A stretch of 64,000 nucleotides of DNA from a virus: the IMG/VR virus record IMGVR_UViG_3300034105_003151, positions 1 to 64,000 of that record. One strand, 5' to 3'. Positions 57,633 to 64,000 of the stretch are shown one piece after another. Each line of letters opens with the position of its first letter. Within the stretch, counting starts at the first letter, position 1. The notes under the pieces are model-generated. The model saw only the letters and a list, made by a program, of their open reading frames with translations. It was not told the DNA's origin and searched no databases. The position numbers and the translations under genes are program-made.

Positions 57633-59191
57633 CAATATTTGATGGCGATATTTCTAAGATAGATCTAGACGATGCTGCAACCTGGGATTTGATTGGCTCC
57701 GGTAATACTAAAGGATGCTTTCAATTAGAAAGTCGCCTCGGTAGAACTATGGCAAAAAAGTTAAAACCAGAAAATATAGAGCAGCTTTCTGCTTTAATTG
57801 CTGTTCTGCGACCGGGAAGTTTAAATGCTATACGAGATGGTAAAAGCGTTAGTAATCACTATATAGACAAGAAAAATGGCAATGAATCTGTAGACTTTTT
57901 CCATGAGTCTTTAATACCAATATTAAACACTACTTATGGTGAGATGATTTATCAGGAACAAGCCATCCGTATTGCTAAAGAAATAGCGGGATTCAATCCA
58001 GAAGAAGCAGATAATCTAAGAAAGGCTATTGGTAAGAAACAAGCCAATGTTATGGCGGCTCTTAAACAAAGCTTTCTGGATGGATGTAAAAGATTAGGAT
58101 ATGTGAATGATAATGAAGCAGAACAGATTTTTGGATGGATAGAAAAGAGTCAAAAATATTCATTCAATAAAAGTCATTCTGTATGCTATTGTTCTAGTTC
58201 TTACTTATCGGCATACGCCAAAGCTCATCATCCTATACAGTTCTTTACTGCTTATCTACAATTTGCTGAAGATAAGATGGACCCTCATGCAGAGATTAAG
58301 GAGTTGTATCAGAATGCCACAGAAATGGGAATATCTATAGAAAAACCTGATCTTAGATTACTAAATAGTACATTTATTCTCAAGAATAATAAGATTTATT
58401 TTGGTCTTACTAATATCAAAGGATTTGGTGATTCTGCATACGATAAGCTGGTTAATGAAGTAAACAACAATAAACTTGTAATAGACAATATGAAGTGGAT
58501 GAATTTATTACATCTATTATCCAAGCTAAACTCTACGTCTGCAAAAGCTATATTACAGTCTGGTGCTGCTGATTTTATAGGCTTGAGCAGAAATAAGATG
58601 ATGTTCGATTATGATATTTTCTGTGAGTTAACTAATAAAGAATCTAGTTTTGTTATTGGTCATATTGATATTGTTGGGTCAGATAAGAAATTAGAAGACC
58701 ATATATCTAATTTGATTAATAATGGTAAGATTGCAGCAAAAAGAAAAGATGTCATAAATAATCTACTTTCTAGTTTGTATCATCCTCCCTATTCTATGGA
58801 CGATCATATAGACTGGATTGTTGACACAGAACACACCTTATTAGGCTGTAATATTACTTGCTCCAAAGTAGATCGATATGATACCAGTATGATTAATTAC
58901 TCTTGTCAGGACTTCAAACAGGGTAATACTAGTTCTAATTTGCTATTGGTTGGCGAGATAGAAAATATGAATGTGACCAAGGTAAAAAACGGTCAAAGTA
59001 AAGGTAAGGAAATGGCATTTCTTACTATTACAGACGGGACAGCAGTTATAGATTCTGTTATCTGTTTTGCTGAAAAGTTTAAAGAATTCAGAAATCAGTT
59101 ATTCGTTGGTAATGTTCTAGTTTTCAGTGGAAATAAGTCTAAGGATAAAGATTCGTTTGTAGTTGATAAAATCTTTTTACCTAGAACTTGA
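57629..59191 (+). CDS. dnaE: DNA polymerase III alpha subunit, C-terminal part (fingers and OB)
   Basis: The ATG at 57629 overlaps the exonuclease stop and gives 520 residues. It begins with the family segment DLDDAATWDLIGSGNTKGCFQLES and continues with LRPGSLNAI, TYGEMIYQEQAIRIAKEIAGF, LRKAIGKK and the fingers signature FNKSHSVCY. The chain ends with an OB-fold region. The alignment to bacterial DnaE starts exactly where the 54886 product stops, so the two genes together encode one complete PolIII alpha. No intein was recognised. Confidence 0.92.
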   Translation: MTIFDGDISKIDLDDAATWDLIGSGNTKGCFQLESRLGRTMAKKLKPENIEQLSALIAVLRPGSLNAIRDGKSVSNHYIDKKNGNESVDFFHESLIPILNTTYGEMIYQEQAIRIAKEIAGFNPEEADNLRKAIGKKQANVMAALKQSFLDGCKRLGYVNDNEAEQIFGWIEKSQKYSFNKSHSVCYCSSSYLSAYAKAHHPIQFFTAYLQFAEDKMDPHAEIKELYQNATEMGISIEKPDLRLLNSTFILKNNKIYFGLTNIKGFGDSAYDKLVNEVNNNKLVIDNMKWMNLLHLLSKLNSTSAKAILQSGAADFIGLSRNKMMFDYDIFCELTNKESSFVIGHIDIVGSDKKLEDHISNLINNGKIAAKRKDVINNLLSSLYHPPYSMDDHIDWIVDTEHTLLGCNITCSKVDRYDTSMINYSCQDFKQGNTSSNLLLVGEIENMNVTKVKNGQSKGKEMAFLTITDGTAVIDSVICFAEKFKEFRNQLFVGNVLVFSGNKSKDKDSFVVDKIFLPRT

Positions 59192-59215
59192 CAAAGTTTA
59201 GTTCGACGTTACTAT
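59188..59215 (+). promoter_or_regulatory. Sigma70-type promoter for ssb
   Basis: TTGACA (59188-59193), a 16 nt spacer and TACTAT (59210-59215) overlap the polymerase stop and lead into the SSB gene. Confidence 0.65.
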
Positions 59216-59254
59216 TGAGTGTTGGGTTTACTTTTACATGGAGAAAGTTTTATT

Positions 59255-59668
59255 ATGAAGAATGAGAATTTAGTTATTTTGGTTGGTAATCTAACAAGAG
59301 ATCCAGAACTACGCTATGTTGGTACTTCTGGTAAGTCTACTGCCGTAGTAAACTTTAGACTTGCTGTGTCTGACGAATACAAGACAGCTAATGGTGAGTT
59401 TAATAAGATTACTACATATGTAAACTGCGAAGCTTGGGATAGTGCAGCAGAGCGTATCAATAATGTTTTACATAAGGGTGATCCTGTCTTTATTAGAGGG
59501 TCATTACGAATGGACGAGTGGGAAAAGGATGGTAAGAAGCAAACGTCTCTTAAAATTAGAGTGAATTCATTTACTCCTATTCTAAGAACATCTTCACCAA
59601 GACCGGAACCTGTTGGAGCTAGTTCGTCAGTGGATTCAGAACCTTTGGATGATAACCATCCATTTTGA
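59255..59668 (+). CDS. ssb: Single-stranded DNA-binding protein
   Basis: The ATG at 59255 follows GGAGAAAG and gives 137 residues; the longer reading from 59219 lacks a site. The OB fold is clear (VGNLTRDPELRY, AVVNFRLAV, VNCEAWDSAAERI, GDPVFIRGSLRMDEW), and the tail ends DDNHPF, the acidic SSB tip that binds partners. It coats single-stranded DNA at replication forks; it has its own promoter. Confidence 0.93.
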   Translation: MKNENLVILVGNLTRDPELRYVGTSGKSTAVVNFRLAVSDEYKTANGEFNKITTYVNCEAWDSAAERINNVLHKGDPVFIRGSLRMDEWEKDGKKQTSLKIRVNSFTPILRTSSPRPEPVGASSSVDSEPLDDNHPF

Positions 59669-59677
59669 TTCTAAGGA

Positions 59678-59797
59678 AAATCGGAGGCGAAAGGTAATCG
59701 CTAGAGCAATGAGTAACTGATGCTAGGTGTGTCGTTGTCCAATAAAATCATTTATTAGGAAACATCAGTGTGCGGGGTTCGATTCCCCGCCCGATTT
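59678..59797 (+). ncRNA. Atypical 120 nt tRNA-like RNA
   Basis: AAATCGG (59678-59684) pairs with CCGATTT (59791-59797). GCGA-AAGGTAA-TCGC (59687-59701) is a D arm with the GG pair, and CGGGG-TTCGATT-CCCCG (59773-59789) is a perfect T arm. Where an anticodon arm should be, ACTGATG (59716-59722) pairs with CATCAGT (59763-59769) around a second long hairpin (59738-59760). No 7 nt anticodon loop is seen. It looks like a tRNA-like structure with an extra domain, or a tRNA carrying a small insertion. No stop-free reading frame or other RNA class was recognised. Confidence 0.55.
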
Positions 59798-59829
59798 CTT
59801 ATCTAACAGTATACAACAATAGAGATATT

Positions 59830-61470
59830 ATGAAAAAGAAGATATTAGTTTGTTCAGAATCTATAAAGACCCACTCTGGTTTTGGAGTCTATAACAAACG
59901 ACTCCTAGAATCCTTGCATAATACAGGCAAATATGAGATTGCTGAATTTGCTAGTTACGGATTTATTGGGGAAAAAGAGAGTCTTAATATCCCCTGGAAG
60001 TATTATCCTAATCATGTAACAAGAGAAGATCCTCGTTCTCAAGAACTAAACTCTATACCAGAAAATCAGTTTGGAAGATGGAGATTTGATAGAGTATTAC
60101 TAGATTTTAAACCAGATATAGTAATAGATGTTAGAGATTATTGGATGAGTTATTTTGAAGGCAACAGTCCTCTCCGTAAGTATTTTAAATGGTTTTTGAT
60201 GCCAACTGTTGATAGTGCCCCACAAAAAGAAGAATGGTTAGAAACTTATCTAAATGCTGATAAAATATTTACATATTCTGATTGGGGAAGAGATGTATTA
60301 AATCAACAAACATCAAATAGTATAAACTTTGCAGATGTTGTATCTCCTGGCGTAAATCTTAACCAGTTCAATATCGATAAAGATACTTCTGGTATACGCA
60401 GAGCCTTATTAATAGACCCAGAATCTATTATTATAGGAACAGTAATGCGTAATCAACCACGCAAGCTATACCCAGAATTAATCAGAGCATTTGAGAAAAT
60501 AATAGAAAAACTAGACCCAGCTACTGCTGAAAAAACATTCCTATATTTTCACACCTGTTATCCAGACAATGGGTGGGACTTTGTTGAATTGATCAAGGGA
60601 TCAAGTGTTGCTGATAAAATCTATTTCACTTACGCATGTAGAAACTGTGGTGCTGTTTTTGCGTCACTATTCTCTGACTGCATACAACCCTGTGTAAAGT
60701 GCAAGCAAAAATCTGCATTTACTCCGAATGTTTCTAATGGATTAGATACTGAGGTCTTGATCAAGATCATCAATTCTTTTGATATCTATGTGCAATATGC
60801 TATTTGTGAGGGATTTGGTATGCCGCAAATAGAAGCTGCGGCCTGCGGACTGCCTGTTATAACAGTAGATTATAGTGCTATGATTGATGTTATAAATAAA
60901 TTAGAAGCTACTCCAGTCAAGGTGGGGGCTTATTATAAAGAATTAGCAACTTCTGCTATTAGGGTATATCCTGATGAAAATGACTTTATTGAAAAGGCTA
61001 TTGAGTTAATAAATATACCTAGACCTATTCGTAAAAAAATAGGCTATAATTCAAGAGAGCTGGTTGAGAAACACTATGATTGGGATAAGATTGTTTTATC
61101 TTGGATGAAGCATATAGATGAAGCAGAGTCTACACAACACTTGTGGAATAATCCTATTGTTTCTTTAATCCCAACAATAGACAAGAAAAGTCTACCTAAT
61201 AATAAAAATATAATAGAGTTAATGTATCATATACACAAGAACTATTTAGAAAAAATGAATGACTCTATAGGTAAATATTCTCTATTAAAACAAATAGGAT
61301 TCGCACAACGAGGGTTTATATTTGATAAACTAGATACTAGAGTATTTAATATCGAAAATATCATAGATAACATTAATATACAAATAGAAAACCATAATAA
61401 ATCAGAAATTGCTAGAGTAAATTCTAGTGTTCTTATAGAGGAGGATTACATAACTTATGCCAACCAATAA
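59830..61470 (+). CDS. GT-B glycosyltransferase with inserted zinc ribbon
   Basis: The ATG at 59830 gives 546 residues; a reading from 59770 would run into the tRNA-like RNA. An N-terminal HSGFGVYNKR loop and a C-terminal CEGFGMPQIEAAACGLPVI segment mark a GT4-like enzyme. Between about 277 and 300 four Cys (CRNCG ... CVKCK) form a zinc ribbon, an unusual insertion. A long helical C-terminal extension follows from about 430. It starts the second glycan cluster. Confidence 0.82.
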   Translation: MKKKILVCSESIKTHSGFGVYNKRLLESLHNTGKYEIAEFASYGFIGEKESLNIPWKYYPNHVTREDPRSQELNSIPENQFGRWRFDRVLLDFKPDIVIDVRDYWMSYFEGNSPLRKYFKWFLMPTVDSAPQKEEWLETYLNADKIFTYSDWGRDVLNQQTSNSINFADVVSPGVNLNQFNIDKDTSGIRRALLIDPESIIIGTVMRNQPRKLYPELIRAFEKIIEKLDPATAEKTFLYFHTCYPDNGWDFVELIKGSSVADKIYFTYACRNCGAVFASLFSDCIQPCVKCKQKSAFTPNVSNGLDTEVLIKIINSFDIYVQYAICEGFGMPQIEAAACGLPVITVDYSAMIDVINKLEATPVKVGAYYKELATSAIRVYPDENDFIEKAIELINIPRPIRKKIGYNSRELVEKHYDWDKIVLSWMKHIDEAESTQHLWNNPIVSLIPTIDKKSLPNNKNIIELMYHIHKNYLEKMNDSIGKYSLLKQIGFAQRGFIFDKLDTRVFNIENIIDNINIQIENHNKSEIARVNSSVLIEEDYITYANQ

Positions 61471-62218
61471 GACCCCAACAACAAACTGTAGTGCTTGTGA
61501 TTTTTTTAACGAAACTTGTCAGTTAGATATTCCTTCAAAATTACAAAATCAGTATCCTGATATTTATACAGTTGAGAATTTTGTAGATAACACTATCACT
61601 AATTTCTTATGTCCTGTGGGGATTAGTAAAGAGGCACTAACTGATCTCTCTAAAGAAGAGAAGCAAGAAAGAGCTATTAGGGGCAATAATGCCGGTATCT
61701 ATTTAATCTATTTCTTGGACAATAATGATATCGATACTCTGGAAAAGAACCTAGAATACTTGAAGAAATCATTTACTGTTCCCTCTTATATGTCTATTGT
61801 GAAGCCGGTGAATAGTCAACTACAATCAGAAGACATCGTAGCTCTACTACAAAAATACAATGTTTGTGCATGGAAATTGCATAATATGGTAGAAGAATTA
61901 GATAATTTTAAAACGGTGGATTTCATATTGGATACTAATATTGGTAAAAATAATACCAGATTCTATATGATTTGGGATAATCAACCACTGCCAGAATCAT
62001 ATCTAAATACTGTAAATGACGCCCTCACATACTTGTCTGCATTAAAACCTATAATAACCCCGATTACAAATTCTAAAGGAACAGTACTCTATACTGGTTG
62101 TGTGATTCCTTTTAGATTATATCGAAATGAACAGAATCAAAAGTGTCATTCTATTACTGTTTTTAATCTTTTTGACGAGAATAATATTGATCAATATCTA
62201 TCGGTGACAATACAATGA
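61457..62218 (+). CDS. Hypothetical protein with Cys pair
   Basis: A 253-residue protein with an N-terminal CSACDFFNETC zinc- or Fe-S-type cluster and an alpha/beta body that could be a divergent GT-A fold (IYLIYFLDNNDID). It overlaps the glycosyltransferase by 14 bases and the next gene by 4. Function unknown. Confidence 0.55.
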   Translation: MPTNKTPTTNCSACDFFNETCQLDIPSKLQNQYPDIYTVENFVDNTITNFLCPVGISKEALTDLSKEEKQERAIRGNNAGIYLIYFLDNNDIDTLEKNLEYLKKSFTVPSYMSIVKPVNSQLQSEDIVALLQKYNVCAWKLHNMVEELDNFKTVDFILDTNIGKNNTRFYMIWDNQPLPESYLNTVNDALTYLSALKPIITPITNSKGTVLYTGCVIPFRLYRNEQNQKCHSITVFNLFDENNIDQYLSVTIQ

Positions 62219-62856
62219 TAGACGTAGTATTACTATGTAGTGGGATTGCTAAGGGCATGAAGAGTTATGGCCCCCGATCAATTGTGCCCATTGGCAAAAC
62301 AAATAAGCCCTTTATCCTGCATCAAATAGCTTCTATTAAAAAACAGAAACCAAGAGCTAATATTTATGTGGTTGTGGGGTTTAATAGTAAAAAAATCAAA
62401 ACAATCATAGAAGATGAGTATCCTAATGTAAATTTTATATCACATGAAAACTATGAAAATGAGAACAATGGTGGAGCCTTATTAGAAGCACTTAAAGTAA
62501 TAGATAATAAATGTTTTATTTTTGATGACGGGGTGTGTTGTTCATCTTTAGTTAATAGTAAACAATCATATATCCCCATTCTCAATAAACTTAACAAAAA
62601 ATTCAATATAGGAAGCATCAGTCAAGATAATAATGTGATTAATCTATTCTATGATTTACCAAATAATTGGGCAGAATTCTTTTTTCTAACAAAAGAAGAT
62701 CTACTAAAAACAAAAAACATTATGGAAGATAAGATGAGAAATATGTTCTTATTTGAAGTTCTTAACTGTCTAATAGATAAAGATATAAGATTTTTACATT
62801 CCGAAACAGAAAACAAAAAAGTAGACAAAATTATTAATCATAAGGTGAGTGTATAA
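62215..62856 (+). CDS. Nucleotidyltransferase-like protein
   Basis: A 213-residue protein with the start VLLCSGIAKGMKSYGPRS, IVPIGKTNKPFILHQI and a following IFDDGV, matching the sugar-phosphate nucleotidyltransferase (NTP_transf) pattern, but its glycine-rich loop is altered. It could activate a sugar for the neighbouring transferases or be a degenerate homologue. Confidence 0.7.
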   Translation: MIDVVLLCSGIAKGMKSYGPRSIVPIGKTNKPFILHQIASIKKQKPRANIYVVVGFNSKKIKTIIEDEYPNVNFISHENYENENNGGALLEALKVIDNKCFIFDDGVCCSSLVNSKQSYIPILNKLNKKFNIGSISQDNNVINLFYDLPNNWAEFFFLTKEDLLKTKNIMEDKMRNMFLFEVLNCLIDKDIRFLHSETENKKVDKIINHKVSV

Positions 62857-63539
62857 TGAGCATTTTTTGGAGTCCAATAGGTTCAGATAGAGCGACTGTT
62901 TTATTAACACAGGCATTATCAAATATTGCTGGGTTTAATATTTATACTTTTGATGCAGATTCTATAGAACAAATGGTGGGTTATTATAATCCTAATTATA
63001 TAGTATTGAATGATAAGCAATATAAAGACAACATTCAAAAAATAGATTCCTTGAATAAGAACTTCCACACCAAGATTATTACTACGAATATTTCTAGTAG
63101 AAAAAGCAATAAACTAAAAACTATACAGATTGACCCGAACTCGTTTAGTTTGTATAATGAATACCATACTCCATCTAGTTCTGGTATTGGTAGTAATTAT
63201 TATTTTTGTGATTTAGATAATTCTAATCCGTCTAATAATTTATCATTAGAATCTATTACCTATCCCAAGTTTAAAACTAATATAGTTAAGTTAGTGAATT
63301 GTCCTACTTTTAATCATCCTCAAAATATCGGGATAGCATCTGAACAAGAAATACTTAATATGATTCATGGGTGCGATATCTATATCAATATCAGTAATCA
63401 ATATATAATTGATGCGCTTATGATGGATAAAAAAATACTTAATCTATCAGAATCAAATAATTATGCTGATGCTGAAATATTCCCAAAACCAGAAATCATT
63501 AAAACGTCAGAGGTAATTAAAAAATGCGTAAGAATGTAG
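62856..63539 (+). CDS. Hypothetical protein (possible glycosyltransferase)
   Basis: A 227-residue protein starting by TAATG overlap. It is Asn/Ile-rich, with an alpha/beta profile and GCDIYINISNQYIIDALMM, which resembles the GT-B donor region. Assignment is by context only. Confidence 0.5.
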   Translation: MSIFWSPIGSDRATVLLTQALSNIAGFNIYTFDADSIEQMVGYYNPNYIVLNDKQYKDNIQKIDSLNKNFHTKIITTNISSRKSNKLKTIQIDPNSFSLYNEYHTPSSSGIGSNYYFCDLDNSNPSNNLSLESITYPKFKTNIVKLVNCPTFNHPQNIGIASEQEILNMIHGCDIYINISNQYIIDALMMDKKILNLSESNNYADAEIFPKPEIIKTSEVIKKCVRM

Positions 63540-63994
63540 GAAGTATCCTAATAGAAACAAAAACAGAAAATGATAGCAATGTTGCTCATCTATTAAATGG
63601 ATTGGCTTTTAAAAAAGATATCAATTTCAGCTTGTTCACGCCCGATTTTTCAATCATTATGAACCAGCCAAAATTCTTTACAATATTACCTTTGCATGAA
63701 GCAAAGTTCTATTTTGGTTCTTTATTCATTTGGGATTTAATCATGTTGGACCTAATTACTTCTCCACCAGTTTTTCCTAATTTAGAAAAAATACTATTCT
63801 ATCAGAACGCAGATTTACCATGGATGAGAAATAAGAACGTCCCATATTCTACATGGAATAGATTTTTTAATAATCCAAGAGTACAAATATTCACAGATAA
63901 TATGTTGGCTAAAGATATTATTAACAACACTTGGAATTCTAATTGTAAATTTCTTCATCAAATTAACCCGGATACACTATATGAAATCCTATGA
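63524..63994 (+). CDS. Hypothetical protein
   Basis: A 156-residue protein with aromatic-rich strands (FWTIL-like) and no clear motif. Its stop overlaps the start of the next frame at 63991. It belongs to the second glycan cluster by position. Confidence 0.5.
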   Translation: MRKNVGSILIETKTENDSNVAHLLNGLAFKKDINFSLFTPDFSIIMNQPKFFTILPLHEAKFYFGSLFIWDLIMLDLITSPPVFPNLEKILFYQNADLPWMRNKNVPYSTWNRFFNNPRVQIFTDNMLAKDIINNTWNSNCKFLHQINPDTLYEIL

Positions 63995-64000
63995 AAAAAT
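63991..64000 (+). CDS. Start of next gene, truncated by the window
   Basis: An ATG overlapping the previous stop (ATGA) begins a frame that runs off the window after M-K-K. Only the start is visible, so nothing about the product can be said. Confidence 0.35.

Noticed and set aside
57629-59191. A split intein joining the two PolIII alpha genes.
   Set aside because: Neither chain end shows intein blocks or a Cys/Ser/Thr splice junction; both ends match normal DnaE sequence.
59770-59829. A longer start for the glycosyltransferase (from 59770).
   Set aside because: It would translate the 3' half of the tRNA-like RNA; the ATG at 59830 is the natural start.
1-64000. CRISPR arrays, insertion sequences, integrase or attachment sites.
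   Set aside because: No spaced direct repeats, transposase or integrase genes, or duplicated attachment-like sequences were noticed while reading both strands.

Overview
The window reads as part of a large, virulent tailed phage genome (probably T4-like in lifestyle and jumbo-sized) that infects a bacterium. It is AT-rich and densely coded. Genes sit end to end with ATGA or TAATG overlaps, almost all on the + strand; the one clear minus-strand gene is an HNH endonuclease. Phage hallmarks are rIIA/rIIB, UvsX-type recombinase, endonuclease VII, DnaB-type helicase, DnaG-type primase, class I ribonucleotide reductase, dCMP deaminase, MazG-like and PhoH proteins, an SSB and a small sigma factor. 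Lipobox lipoproteins and a tmRNA point to a bacterial host. No terminase, portal, major capsid or tail gene was recognised here, so the main virion block must lie elsewhere. The host cannot be named from the sequence.

Layout. (1) 1-19 kb is an early/accessory region. It holds many tiny proteins served by near-consensus TTGACA/TATAAT promoters with 16-17 nt spacers, a UV-damage endonuclease, a nucleoside hydrolase, a Prs-NAMPT pair, a tmRNA, endonuclease VII, DNA ligase, tRNA-Leu(CAA), rIIA/rIIB, RuvB, a periplasmic thioredoxin-like protein and a macrodomain. (2) 18.6-20.3 kb holds nucleotide genes: a deoxyribosyltransferase-like protein and GMP reductase. (3) 20.2-28.8 kb is a glycan cluster: GT4, GT-A and GT90 glycosyltransferases, a HAD-nucleotidyltransferase fusion, WavE-like, cupin, FkbM, a GDPD-like protein and three paralogous GT-like proteins. 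(4) 28.8-38.3 kb carries probable virion-associated, lysis and membrane proteins plus a ferritin-like protein, a sigma factor, ClpP-like and papain-like proteases and a DeoC-like protein that lacks its lysine. (5) 38.3-59.7 kb is the DNA precursor, recombination and replication block: dCMP deaminase, NrdB/NrdA, MazG-like, PhoH, HNH, UvsX, DnaB, DnaG, dNMP kinase, RecB-like nuclease, and a DNA polymerase III alpha split into two genes around a DnaQ-like exonuclease, then SSB. (6) 59.8-64 kb starts a second glycosyltransferase/nucleotidyltransferase cluster.

How the parts fit. Prs + NAMPT next to each other is the arrangement described for NARP1, the phage NAD+ reconstitution pathway that counters NAD+-depleting immunity. 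The macrodomain could belong to the same ADP-ribose economy, but that is inference. RNR, dCMP deaminase, dNMP kinase, MazG, GuaC, nucleoside hydrolase and deoxyribosyltransferase form a broad nucleotide remodelling set. UvsX, RuvB, endonuclease VII and PD-(D/E)XK nucleases serve recombination-dependent replication. The sugar clusters could decorate the virion or the infected cell surface. The most notable observations are the NARP1-like pair, the split PolIII alpha with embedded exonuclease, the phage tmRNA, and two structured tRNA-like RNAs that lack a normal anticodon arm. Apart from the tmRNA, no stretch longer than about 300 bases lacks a gene.
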